Counted from the stretch's first letter, positions 42,100 through 55,849 are shown. The stretch: DNA of 64,000 nucleotides from Lindgomyces ingoldianus (GCF_010093535.1 NW_022985170.1:1531278-1595277), one strand, 5' to 3'. Notes: generated by a model from the sequence alone, not told the origin. A program made the numbers and translations.

Positions 42100-44270
42100 T
42101 CAAACCATAGTCGCAATCTCCTTCTCCTTCGTGACATAGCCATCCTTGGAATTAGAATTGGAATCGGTGTCCTCTCCTTTAACGACAGGGGTTGTCTCTT
42201 CACTGGTCTTTGGTGGATACGCAGCCTCTTCGACGAGGGATTCGGTCGGGACAGAGATGTAGGTGCAGATAACATAATGCACCAGGAAGGAAAGCGTGAA
42301 TCCAAAAATCCAGGCAAAAGTATAAATCTTCCAGGCGCCTCCCACATTAAGAGTGTTCTCGATGGATTTAGCGAATCCTGGCATAAGCGGGGCGAAGCCG
42401 ATTATGAAAGAGGCGTATGCACGCCAGTTAACGCCATGTTCATACCAGTAGATACCGCGGTCGGTATAAAGCTGATCAACATCGAGTTTCCTCTTCTTGA
42501 TGATGTAGTAGTCGCAGACCATTGTTCCAGCAAGAGGACCCATGAGGCAAGAGTAACCGGAGAGGAATGCAAGAAGTCCAGAGGCGTTCTTGATGATATT
42601 CCATGGTGTTGAGATTATACAGAAAAGGGAGATGAAGCAAGTTGCCCGAAAGATGTTGATGTACTTGGGCGCCATTCCCGTGATGTCGTTGGAGAATGGA
42701 TACGTTCCAGCGGCGATCTGGTTGCCAATTGTTGCCAGGATGAAGCTGGCCGCGGTGAAAAACTTAGCAGCTCTGCTATCGAACTTCGCGATGACCAAAG
42801 GCATGTACCATTGGAATTCGCCCCACAATACCGAGTGAGCACTGGTGACAAAAATAGGAGTGAGGGCACCCAGCGTTCCTTTGCAAATTTAGCCAGAGAG
42901 TTAAAACAATTCACAGACAAACGTACCAATAATCGGAAGCGCCATAAATTGGTGACCGCCTGCGAGATTGTTCTTCGAAAATCGTCCGAAGTCAGGCATA
43001 TTGACAGCAAGGGAGCTGAAAAGACCAATCATGACATTCAGACCCGTCAAGGCCGAGTAGGCGGTGTTCATATACGTAGAAGTGAGTTCAACCTTGCCGG
43101 TAACAAGTGGTCCGCCACTATCATCTCATCAGCATGTATGTTGCCGAGCCAGATTTAAGAACTTACCCCTTAGTGACAATGACGGCCCATAGGAACAAAG
43201 CTAGGAAAGTCGGGGGCACGACTACACCTTTGACCCAGAACAAGATTCGAAGCTTTTGGATAGGCATAAGAGCAAGCCCTGTCTGCATGAACCAATAAAG
43301 AAACACGCAAAGCAAGCCGGCGGCTGAGACTATATTAGACCAATTCTTCAGGGTTTTGCAGCAGACAGCATACAATCAATACCCGCGCTTTCGGGAAGAT
43401 GGTTTGGAAAGCTTATGAAACTAGGCCAAATGGCTTCAAGGCAGCGCTGGAGGAAGTTTCCAGCTTGGACGGTAAGGATCGCAGTCCACATAAGAGCGAC
43501 AAATGCTAATATTCGTATGAGTTTATGTCATTCTAATGGTTGTGGGAAACGATACCTCGAATACAGATAGCAGGAAACGACCCGTACATCCCGAAAACGG
43601 ATCGAACAATGACAGGGAACGGGACATGGTAGGTAGAACCTATTACTTGATTAATGTCCCCTTCGAGGGAAACGCTAAGGATCTTTGGAGAACCCAGTTT
43701 GACGCACCCATCTTGCCTGTCAAAGTAATCACCACACTACAGATGAGGAATCCAAAGAAAACAATGGGGATTGTCTCTCTAGCAGTGAAGCCCAAGCTCA
43801 TCACACTAGAAACCGTAGCCGCGAGAGGAGGGGCGAGCATATCAGAGCACCCTGATCCAGTAATTAGACACCATATCATTGAACTCTTTAGAGATTGAAG
43901 GAATTGCTTACAATATGCCCAGTAGTCGATGCCGCCCCATGTCCTTTCTGCAGGAGGAATCGGGTCAAGGTCTAATTACAAGTTAGCGGTTCCAAGACAG
44001 GTCGGTGTTAGGTAGTACAGCAAGTTATCAATTAACATAGAATATGATTAGGGTGGACTTAATCCGCTCAACCCCTTGCTGGAATCGAGGAGAATGTCAA
44101 TGGGATAAAAAACATATCCTGAAATGCCCGATTGTCATGTTCTCCATTACATGGCGAGATGTAGTAGCAGAAATCTTACCCTTGTTGGACCATCGAGAGC
44201 CATACTTTCCACTCTCAAACGGTACCCTCAACCGGAAGTGAGGAGAAAGCCTGGATTTGAGAACAGACAT
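42100..44270 (-). CDS. NCS1-family permease (uracil/allantoin/purine-type transporter)
   Basis: Eight exons on the minus strand: 44270-44180, 43971-43912, 43851-43708, 43639-43556, 43505-43383, 43329-43167, 43117-42927, 42878-42100, giving 544 aa with all joins in frame. The start is MSVLKSRLSPHFRLRVPFES; then DLDPIPPAERTWGGIDYWAY, the NCS1 entry motif, and WCSDMLAPPLAATVSSVMSL, STYHVPFPVIVRSVFGMYGS and VNMPDFGRFSKNNL. The last exon holds NQIAAGTYPFSNDITGMAPK and SGYSCLMGPLAGTMVCDYYI. About 12 membrane segments are expected. Fungal NCS1 members (Fur/Fcy type) take up uracil, allantoin, uridine, cytosine or purines with protons across the plasma membrane. The substrate cannot be fixed from sequence. 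Its divergent neighbour is a biuret/allophanate-type hydrolase, so a urea-like or ureide substrate is the working guess. Confidence 0.92.
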
Positions 44271-44805
44271 GGTTCGACTGGGTAAAGACTTTGCCCAGAA
44301 TCCAGAAGAAGCAAGGCCGAGCAAAAAAGACAAGTTCAACCAAGGGTTGAATTGCTCGATGGAATGAACATTGGTTTACCTGGGTCCCTTGCAGCTACAT
44401 ATACTCACGCATATTGAGCATACTGTCTCAAGTCATGTATGGAGTTGAAGCATTAGATATCTTTAAAAACAGAAGATAGGGGCCTACGGCGCCGCCTTAG
44501 CGCCGAGTCGAGTCCGTCTGGCTCTTGATATGCAAACACCTGTAGTGAGTCGCCTGCACTACCTGGCTCTCGACATGCACAAACCTGGTGCAGTTCCATC
44601 GAATAGCGTTCAGGGCTAAGCGAATGTGGCGAAATTTTCGTGGGGTAGGGCTTGAGCTGGAAAGCTGGTCGGAAGAGAATTGGTGTGGCCCGTGTGGAAG
44701 AGTGTTGATGTCAGACTGTCAGTTGCACGTGAGACAGCGCCATTCGATGAATTCATCCTAGTGCAGAAGCGCCCCAGATAAAGACCCTAAACCCCCTCAG
44801 TTTAC

Positions 44806-44832
44806 CCTCCGGCTACGGGCGGCGGCCGGAGG
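44806..44832. promoter_or_regulatory. Inverted repeat with CGG/CCG triplets, possible Zn2Cys6 site
   Basis: CCTCCGG and CCGGAGG are perfect inverted arms separated by 13 bp of GC-rich sequence holding further CGG triplets. Zinc cluster dimers bind paired CGG triplets, and the neighbouring regulator is of that class. Binding is inferred only. Confidence 0.35.
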
Positions 44833-44877
44833 CCAGCTGCAGCAGCAACGCGGGGGAGTTTTGATATCGTTGGAGCT

Positions 44878-44888
44878 TTATCTGATAA
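44878..44888. promoter_or_regulatory. Back-to-back GATA-factor site
   Basis: TTATCTGATAA contains HGATAR in both orientations (AGATAA read on the minus strand and TGATAA on the plus strand) sharing one T. Paired GATA sites are favoured by AreA/Nit2-type nitrogen regulators. The site is 154 bp before the fusion gene start and 608 bp from the permease start. Confidence 0.55.
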
Positions 44889-45041
44889 TTGTATCAAGCT
44901 CGTGTCGGCGAACAGTCGCTGCTGGGGTTTCAGTCTTTCCCATTATTTTCAGTCGTCACAGCTGCGAGTCAAACCCTCCTCCATCATCCAGAGTCTATCA
45001 TCTTTGTACCTATTTTAGAAACTCTTGTACTCGTTGCTAAT

Positions 45042-47292
45042 ATGTCTTCGACTAAAGATGTCCTTTCAGTCCTATCAATCGACGCGAAGCCATACATATA
45101 TTCCTTTCCCCTTCAACATACCGCACTCCTCGTGATTGATATGCAAAGAGACTTCTTGCTCGCAAAAGGCTTCGGGGAGATTCAAGGAGGTAATTTGGAG
45201 GCCGTCCAGGCTTCGATTACTCCTACCAGGAAGCTACTTGAGGCATGTAGAGGTGCTGGGATGACTATTGTACACACTCGTGAGGGCCACGTTCCCGACT
45301 TGTCGGACTGTCCGTCCTCGAAGCTTGTCAGACAAGCTGCTACTCCCAACAATACACAGCACAACCTCATCATTGGCGATAAGGGTGAGCTCGGACGACT
45401 TCTTGTGCGGGGAGAGTACGGTCATGACATTATTGATGAATTGAAACCGCTTCCTGGAGAGGTTGTGATTGACAAACCTGGAAAGGGCTCCTTCTGGAAT
45501 ACGGCCATCTTGCACAAACTAAAAGCTCGAGCAATTACCCACCTCATTGTCTCTGGTGTCACGACAGAGTGCTGCTTTGCAACTTCCATCCGAGAAGCTA
45601 ATGACCGTGGATTCGAATGCTGTGAGTTCCAACGACCTAACTGGCATGCCAAATCGCTGACAGCCTGTAGGTGGTATCGTGGAGGCTACAAGCGGTTACA
45701 ACGACAGCAATTTCAAGCAATGCAGTCTTGACATGATCCATTGGTCTCAAGGTCTCTTCGGCTTTGTCGCCAACCTCCAACCCCTCCTGGATGCCCTCAC
45801 ACCTCTTGGAATCCAAAGCGTCACCGGCAGTTCCACTCCTCCACAAACACCCCCAGACTTTGATGGCAACCTTACAATTTCCAGTCTCCAAAAAGCATTC
45901 AAGAACGGCCTTTCTCCAGTTACAGTTATCGAGGCGCTCTACAACAAAATCGAAGCCTACCATAGGGTCGATCCTGCCGTATGGATCTATCTCGAGTCTC
46001 GAGAGAACGCACTTGATGCCGCAAAAGCCCTCACAGTCAAGTACTCTGATAGAAGCGCCCTTCCACCCCTTTTCGGGGTTCCATTCAGTGTCAAAGATAG
46101 TATCGATATTACAGGCTTGCCTACCACAACTGCCTGTCCACCACTCACCCATGTCCCTTCAGCTTCTGCCGTCGTCTACGACAAATGTCTCGCTGAAGGT
46201 GCCCTTTTCATCGGCAAGACCAACCTAGACCAATTAGCAACTGGCCTTACAGGCTGCCGCAGCCCTTACGGTATTCCCCACTCTGTCTTCCACAAAGACT
46301 ACATCAGCGGCGGTTCCAGCAGCGGCAACGCCGTGAGCGTAGGCGCAAACCTCGTTTCCTTCTCACTTGCAACTGACACCGCGGGCTCCGGTCGCGTTCC
46401 GCCCGGATTCAATGGAGTCGTAGGCTACAAACCTACACGAGGCACGATTTCATTCCGTGGTGTAACGCCCGCTTGTCTGTCCTTGGATTGCATAGCACTC
46501 ACCACGCACACCATTTCAGACGCAAGATCTCTCTGGCAGATCCTTGAGGAATACGATCCCCTAGACCAGTATTCCAAACCCGTCATTTCCTTTGAACGAC
46601 ACATCAACTCCATCGGCCCACAAGCCCGAGCCTTCAAATTCGGGATCCCACCCCAAAAAGCCCTTTCTCTGTGTTCCTTCCCACATCGCCGCAAATTCAA
46701 TGAAACCGTCGCCACGCTGCAAAAACTCGGGGGTGTGCTCACACCTATTGACTGGTCACCCTTTCAAAACGCCGGAAAGCTTCTTTACGACGGGACATTT
46801 GTTTCAGAGCGGCTCGCCTCATTACCAGACGACTGGCTAGGCAAAAGCCGCTCATTACTACACCCAGTTATTGTGCAATTAATGGATGCTGTTGTTGAAC
46901 GGCAAAGCACCGCCGTGCAAGCATATCGCGATCTCCAGGCCAAAGCAATCTACACCCGACAAGCCGAACAAGTGTTCTCGTACTCAGCGACTGGGATTGA
47001 TGTCCTCGTTGTGCCTACTGCGCCTACACATTGGAAGATATCGGAAGTGCTTGCAGATCCGATTAAGAAGAATAGCCATCTCGGCGAGTTCACGCATTGT
47101 GGGAATGTGCTCGATTTGTGCGGGGTTGCTGTTCCTGCGGGTACTTACCCTGTCAAAGAGCTCAGTGGGAATGAGGCTGATGAAGGTGAACTCCCTTTCA
47201 GTGTGACTTTCCTTAGCGGGTCGAGGATGGATGCGGAGATGTTGGAGATAGCGAGGAGGTTTGAGGAGAGTATGAAGGAGAATGCTTGCTAG
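45042..47292 (+). CDS. Bifunctional hydrolase: isochorismatase-type (biuret-hydrolase-like) fused to allophanate-hydrolase-type amidase
   Basis: Two exons: 45042-45621 and 45671-47292, giving 733 aa. The 49-bp intron (GTGAGT...CTGTAG) is inside the first domain and the join FECC-GIVEATSGYND continues it, so this is one protein. Domain 1 (about 20-245): cysteine hydrolase of the isochorismatase superfamily with triad Asp33 (LLVIDMQRDF), Lys145 (DKPGKGSFWNT) and Cys178 (SGVTTECCFATSIREANDRG). BiuH and RutB are close relatives of this type. Domain 2 (about 260-730): amidase signature with Lys335 (GVPFSVKDSID), the cis-Ser in ISGGSSSGNAVSV and Ser433 in the allophanate-hydrolase mark ATDTAGSGRVP; NLDQLATGLTGCRSPYG agrees. 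Predicted reactions: biuret to allophanate plus ammonia, then allophanate to ammonia and CO2. The C-terminal domain of full-length allophanate hydrolases is missing. Divergent from an NCS1 permease. Fold assignments are firm, substrates inferred. Confidence 0.88.
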
Positions 47293-48502
47293 CATTTAGG
47301 TATTTATTTGGCCAAGCATTGGGAAGGAGCTCGATGACATGACGTTGCCTTTTGTTTCTGGTCGATACTTCCATGAATTTGTTTGACAGCCACGAGTGAT
47401 CATCCCTAGCAAAGCGACCAGTATAGTTAAGCGTATTTCTTTATTGATGCATATTGAACGAGCTGTCTATCTATTTTAGTAATGATGTAAATAGCATTCC
47501 ATTTAACTTTCAGTGCACATTAGAGAAGGCGCGACAATCACAACACGCCTGTTGCGCGCACTCTCCACCTTACATATACGTGAACTACTGTGCAACGTTA
47601 GTGGGACTGAATTGATTATTCTAACATCTTGCTAGGATCAGGGAGAACATAAACGGGATGCATACATCTGTTCAAGATCACCCCACTCCCCTGTCATGTT
47701 CTACGTTAGTACAATGCAGAAGAAACACTACATGGGTGGACTAAGATGAATGGAAGGCGGAGAGCGACTAGGGTTTTTAAAGAACGTATCTATTGCAGGT
47801 GACAGAGTAATTCCAGAGACTCGTGCCGCATAATCACATCCCATCCCAAGTATTCGCTCCCGAACGAGTTTCCACCTATTGCATCGCAGAAACAACTTAT
47901 CCTCCACACTTTTCAATTCAATAACCACCAACCTGAAAAAGGCTTCCTTTTTGACAACCTCTCTCCCCAACCAATACAACACTCACATCCAAACTCAAAC
48001 TCACAAGCCCTAATCAAAGAATAGAATGTGCTTCATAACTATGTCATATGCCATTATCACAAAAAGTGAAAAGCTGTTCTTTCAATGGTGTGATGAGGGT
48101 GTGCAGTAGGGTTTCGAACTCGAACCAACAAGGGAAAAAAAACGCCGTGTAGCTCCGCTGCCCGCCTAACCCCCACCCACCAACCCGGCTATCAATCCAC
48201 TTCAGCAGACCATCTACTTAGCATCATAACATCTAGCAAGGAAAGAGAGGATCGTAAGTAGGAAGACGAGACCAAAGAGCTCAAAAGCCGTGCCAAAGTA
48301 TCATCTGTAGCATACCTTCTGCACTCCATTCCCATTCATCCTTTCCGGCAAAGTCGGAACTTCCCGTGCTAGGTCCAGGTCTTTCTGCGAATCCGCCTCC
48401 GCCTCCGACGCTGAAATCAATGTCACCGATGCATCCAGATTCGAATCCCTGTACTCCCCCGTAAACCCGTGGTATATGGGAGTGAGTATATAGGCAACCA
48501 CG
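47293..48502. other. Convergent 3' flanks and intergenic
   Basis: About 1.2 kb between the fusion hydrolase (plus) and the SRPK kinase (minus). No convincing gene. A tRNA B-box-like string near 48110 lacks the rest of a tRNA and was rejected. Confidence 0.5.
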
Positions 48503-50604
<2,102 letters not shown>

Positions 50605-51883
50605 GGGCGACTTCCCCGCCACCGGCGACGAGACCGCCGGACTGCGAAAGCGACGAGGGTGTGCTACTAGGAGAGAGGGCGATCAGGAGATCGGGACGCG
50701 TCGGGCTGCGCTCATGGGACTTCGAGAAGGATAGCAATCAAGGGACTGTGAAGGCAAGGCCAGCGCTCGCGGCCGTGGTAGCAAGATGCGACGATTTCTC
50801 AATTGCTGGTGATCGGCTTAGCCGCTCGTCTCGTCTGGCCTATCCTGGCACGGACTCCCCTGATTGGCTCTGGTGGTCGTGTTTGTTCGACTGTGCTCTT
50901 GGACTCGTTGCTGCGTTGGGGGGCGGCTCTGGGCGGGGATCAGGCCGCGGTTTGTTCGATTGTTGCGGGAGGCGCGGGCAGACACTCGGTGCAAGATGCA
51001 AGACACTGAAGACGCCGGGGTTGCGAAGCTGGCGGGCGCTGAGATCCTGCTCGGAGGCGGTAAGCTGCTGCTACCAAGCTGGCCAACTCCAGCCAACAGT
51101 GGCAGACTATGATGCAACAGCCAGGACGTGAAACGACGAGGGCAGCGCCCGCCCCGCCAGTCTTTGGCTCTTTTCTTCCACCAGCAGCACGCCGTAAACT
51201 GCTTAGGGATGGAATTATTCACCGCGGCGTTGGCACTGGGTAGGCCCCCCTGCCATTCCCGCTGATTCAAAGCATAATGCTCGCTCATGATTTGGGCACC
51301 AGTGGCCTTGGAACCCTGGAATCGCATTCGGTGATAGTGCTAAAAACCAGATCGTCACCCAATGTGTCGCTCAGTCAATTCATCTGCACGACAATCTCAC
51401 TGCAGGCTGTGCCCTCTGCTGGGAAAGTAAGCCATCTACTTCATCATAAACAGCTTCCCACAACATGAACTCATCAAATCTAGATGCCATTGCGCATTCG
51501 CTAATCCGATCCACACAGGTCCAAAAATATCCATACATTCCTGATCCTCCATGTGTCCTATAATACAGTAGCAATATATGCGGCTGGAATTGTCTCGACC
51601 CATTGAACCGACTCTGCACGCAATCAATCTCATATGCTTAACCTAGGGGTTTCCGAACGTCTCACACTGTGAAACCGCACCTAGCTCCAACAAAGACTGA
51701 CATAGGGTGCTTGACCATCATCTTTGCACTACCGTCCACCTGTGTATTAAACATTTTGATAAACCCAGCACCGACCGCTTTGAGAATGCAAATCAGGGTA
51801 GACGAAATATTTGACCACAGTATGAAAGGGGACAGAAAACGCTTTCAGCAAGAGAGGTCGTAACTCGACAGGATTGACATGGC
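50605..51883. other. SRPK promoter and IMH1 3' flank
   Basis: About 1.3 kb, GC-rich near the kinase gene and AT-richer beyond 51.3 kb. Overlapping frames on both strands reflect GC content. No gene or clear repeat. Confidence 0.5.
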
Positions 51884-54800
51884 CTACCTGGCGGAGACCG
51901 CTGCCATCCATTTCTGTTCGTCTTTCCTGTTCACAGTTAGTAGTTGCTTTGAGATGGGTATGGTATGTACGCACTTGTCGAAGTGAAGAAGCATGCCGAG
52001 TACTGGGATCAACTGTTGTTGATATTTCTTGTCTCTTTGTTCGAGGAACTGCAAGAGGACATTCTTTAGATACACGTAGTCCACGCTGCCAGAGGCTCCG
52101 GCTTCTCCACTCTGGCCAGAGGGTGCCCGAGACTTTGGCGCAGGAGAAGCGAGTCGAGATCGCGAAGGGGACGATTCGAGTGACGTTCTTGAAGACTCCA
52201 CATTGGTGTCGAGAACTCGTGTTTTGGCCGCTTGAATCGCCCGAAGCTCTTCCGACATTGACTGTTCATTGTTAGTGCTTCACAAATCTAAATTCGTGGC
52301 ATTTCTCACCTTGCTAGACTTCTGAAGCTTTTCTAGCCGGCCCTGTGTCTCGTCGAACGCACGGCGGAGGTCGGCTTTCTCTTTCTCCAAGTCTCGCACT
52401 TGCCTTTCGCTATCGTCTAAGGCATCTCGAAGTTGGCCCATGGCCAATTTGACCTCAGCAACTTCTTCATTGGCTTGGATGGCGCGACGCTCCGAATCAT
52501 CCTTCTGTCTACGTAACTCTTTTTCAGCTGACGCAAGGTCGTCCTTCTCGTCGACCGCTCGTGTAACAGCACGCTCTGCGTCACGAATCTTTTGTTTCAG
52601 CTCCTCGAGCTCCCGGACGCGCCGTCGACCAAAAGTGCTTGCTTGCTCTTCCGCTCGTTCCCTCTCTTCAATAGCTAGATCTAGCCTTTCCTGTATTTCC
52701 CTTACTCTTGAGTCGGCTCTTCCTTGAGCATCTGCGAGTAGTCTCCTCATCGTTTCCGCCTCTCGGCTTCGCTCGCTCAGGAGTCGGTGCGCATCAGCAA
52801 GTTCCTCCTCCAAACTTTCACTTCGTGCGCGTACCTCTTTCATTTGAGTTCCCATCTCTTGCGTCTGATCTTGCATGCTGTTCATGAGATCTTGTGCGCT
52901 CGCGTACTGGGCGGATTTGAGATGAATCTCGTCCCTTAAACTCTCAGCCTCGCGCTTTAGTTTGGAGACCTCCTGTTCTAGGTCCTGAATAGAATTGCGA
53001 GAGTACTTGAGATCACCTTGCACCTTTGTAAGATCTTTCGAAAGTCTATCGCAACTCTCATTGGCATCGTTGCGGTCACTCTCGGACCTTTGAAGATCTT
53101 TCTGGATTTTTCTGTTTGTCTCCTCAAGGGCAAGTCTTTGGGTAGTCTCCTGTTTTATCTTTTCATGGAGGGTCCGTATGTCACTGTCCTTGTCGGATAC
53201 CTGTGATCGATGGGTCGCAATTTCGGACTTGAGGTCTTTCTCTCGGGCCTCCAAATGCCGTAGCTCTGCTGATTTTGCTGTAAGTTCATCTTTGGTTCTT
53301 CGCAGTTCAACAGCTTCGTTACGCAAGGAGATTAGTTCCGGCTGCGCCTTCTGGAGAATCTCTCGCATATCAGTGAGGTCCTTGAACCTCGATGCTGCAA
53401 GCTGTTGGGCGACAGAAAGGTCTGTCTGCAGAGAGTCGGCTTTGGATTTCAAGTCTTCGAATTCCGCCGTCAAAGTCTCTCCGACTTGTTCCGAGTCTTC
53501 ATGAGCGGCTTTCCCAGTATGGAGGTCTGTGACCTCTTTTTCCAGAGTAGCGAGGCTTTCCTGCAGTGCCGATTTCTCAGCTTGAAGCTCTTTGATCTTG
53601 TCCTTGGCCTCTACGTGCTCCTGTCCAACATGGATCAGATCATCCCTGAGACTCTCGATTTCTTCCTTCAAGTCGTCTTGATCCTTCAGTTTCTTTCGGA
53701 GAGACTCCATCGATGTTTCTTTTTCAGCAAGCTCGCCCTCCATTCTCTCGATAGCTGCAACCTTTGTCTCCATTTCATTATTGAGCTGAGAAATTGTTCT
53801 CTGTGCCTCCTCTAATTGAGGAGAGAACTCGGTATTGCGGGGACTGAGGGGCCCGTTGACACTACCCGCCTCGCTTGAATTTGCTTCCGGTGTGGCATCT
53901 GCAACTTTTCCGCCTTTCTTTCGGCTCCGATTCTTCCTCTTTTTAGAAGCCGCGGATTCTCCGGCATTTGTATTGGCGACTGGAGCTTCAGGCTCCGGAG
54001 ATGCTGTGGATTGGCTCGGTCTTTTCGCATTCGCTGACTCAAGTTCTTTTGTGGCTTGATCGAGGTTGGCCAAAGCCTTGTCCCTCTTCGATTCCGCATT
54101 CTTCAATTGCTCGCGTAGATTGTTGACCAATCCATTGAGTGTTTCATTCCGCTTCTCGCTTCTAGCTTGGATCTCGCGAAGCTGGGAAAGGTCCGCTTCG
54201 AGCTTTTCAACCTGGCTTCGGAGGGTATCCTGTTCATGGTCCTCAAGAAGTTCTTCCCCACGTGTAGCATGCATTTCCTCCAACTCCTTCAGTGCCGTTT
54301 CCAGTTTCTCTCTCATTTCAGTAATCGTTTTTTCATGGCGCTTGCCAACCTCTTTTTGCTCAGTAAAGTCTGATTCCGCAGTACCGAGCTTAGACTTCAA
54401 GTCATCGATTATAGCGTCAAGACTTTTCTGGCGCTCATTGGCTTCCTTCTGAGAGCGCTCGTGGGTGTCTTTGACCACATGAAGGCTATTCGTTGCTGCC
54501 TCTAAATTCTTCATAAACGATTCTGCAGATTCTTCGGCCACAGATAGCTCATTCTTTAAAGATTTGTTTTCTTCTTCCAATTTGCCTACTTTCTCCTCGC
54601 TGTTTTGGAGTTGAGACTGGAGCCTTGGGAGCTCGCTATCGTACGAGAAGAACTCTTCGGTGTCTTCAGTGACTTCCGTCTCCTTCGAGATCTTTGTGGG
54701 GGAGAATGCAGTAACTGATTCGGTCTGGGAGGTGGAATCATCCTGAGGCATGTCGTGGCCAGTTGCTACTTGCCCTCGTAATTTCTCCACCTCCTCTAAA

Positions 54801-55596
54801 GCATTCTGAGCCATTTTCTGAGACTCTCCGAGTTTCTTGTTGAGCTCGTCCCGTTCTTTCGACACTCGTTTGAGTTCTTCCATGAGCATGTCACCTTTGA
54901 CATTTAGCTGTCCGAGGTATTCTACAAATGCAGCAGGCTCGGTTATGGAAGTCAAGGGAGTATTTTCGCGTAGGGAGGCTTCGAATACTTCGATCGCGCT
55001 TACTCTTGCGTGGGCAATGCGGTAAGAACGAAGCAACTCTGTGACGAACGTTAGGTAAGCAGGCTAGAGATAGGAAGGAGCACCCACCAGAATACTTGGG
55101 TTCAAGTTTCTCGAGTTTTCGTAGTCGAGCTTGTACTTCTGGAGGTATTTCAGGCTGTGGAGCCGCCTTCTCTCCCTCTATGACTGACGCGCCATTGTCG
55201 TTCATGGATGTTCCAGTGGCTAGCGAGGATTCAAAGGTGTCTGCCTTCTCTTTTGGGCGAGGCGTTCCTGCTCGACTAGGCTCATCCTCTTCTCCTATAA
55301 CAAACTCGGGGTCAAACTCTGAGGGATCGGGGCCCTTTCCGGTCGGCGCTGCCTTGCCGCTAGTGTCCGCATCCTTCGCTCGTGCTGGTCGTTTTGAGGG
55401 AGACAGATTTCGGGAGCTCGATCGCCTAGGGGTTGAGCCTGACCGCGAGCGCGATGGCTGGACAGAAGCTCGCTGTTTAGCTTGCTCCTCTGCTATTCGG
55501 GCGTCAAGAGCGCCTTTGATGCGCTTTGGTATCCCCTGTCAGCAATGTAAACTGATTGTATGGGGGAAGGAGAAGTACCTGAAAGCCTTGAAACAT
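51884..55596 (-). CDS. IMH1: GRIP-domain golgin (Imh1-like)
   Basis: Five exons on the minus strand: 55596-55579, 55535-55088, 55038-52310, 52261-51975, 51926-51884, giving 1174 aa. The tiny first exon MFQGFQ joins GIPKRIKGALDARIAEEQ, the usual N-terminal amphipathic start of fungal golgins. A Ser/Pro-rich basic linker follows, then about 900 residues of heptad coiled coil with a Lys-rich break (KKRKNRSRKKGG). The C-terminal GRIP domain is VDYVYLKNVLLQFLEQRDKK, then YQQQLIPVLGMLLHFD and KKDEQKWMAAVSAR; it is assembled across the last two introns. The Tyr at the start of the GRIP domain is the usual Arl1 contact. The protein tethers vesicles at the trans-Golgi. Confidence 0.92.
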
Positions 55597-55849
55597 GTTC
55601 ACAGTATTTTATGCAATTTCAGATTAAGAATTGGCTTTGCGGGTATCTAGTGTGTTGCCATGGTCTACTGTGTAAGTGTCCACTTGCAACCAGTGACTAT
55701 TCTGAGACGTTTCTAGGGACCACGCTAAGGGCGAGGCGCAGGGCGCAGGGATCTCCGGATACCGGAGAAACCCCGGCCCGACATATCTCGAAAATAATTT
55801 CTGTTTCGCGGCCTTGCTGCTACCTGCATCCCTCGACCCCCCCTCGAAA

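Larger units (their letters stand above)
44271..45041. other. Shared divergent promoter of permease and fusion hydrolase
   Basis: 771 bp. It holds GATA sites at 44474-44479 (AGATAG), 44776-44781 (AGATAA) and the back-to-back pair at 44878-44888. It also has a CCTCCGG/CCGGAGG inverted repeat (44806-44812 and 44826-44832) and a degenerate direct repeat at 44518-44542 and 44563-44587. The organisation fits joint nitrogen control of both genes. Confidence 0.6.

Noticed and set aside
45042..45731. Isochorismatase-type hydrolase as a separate gene ending at 45731
   Set aside because: The stop is reached only by reading through a GTGAGT...CTGTAG intron; splicing continues the hydrolase fold into the amidase frame.
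38695..47292. Secondary-metabolite gene cluster
   Set aside because: No backbone synthase, P450 or methyltransferase; the families point to nitrogen catabolism.
48105..48140. tRNA B-box lookalike (GGTTCGAGTTC on the minus strand)
   Set aside because: The expected upstream part contains a T run and no A box or cloverleaf arms.
54066..54452. Open frames on the plus strand across the IMH1 coiled coil
   Set aside because: Mirror of heptad Glu/Lys/Leu codons; the minus-strand frame is a continuous golgin.
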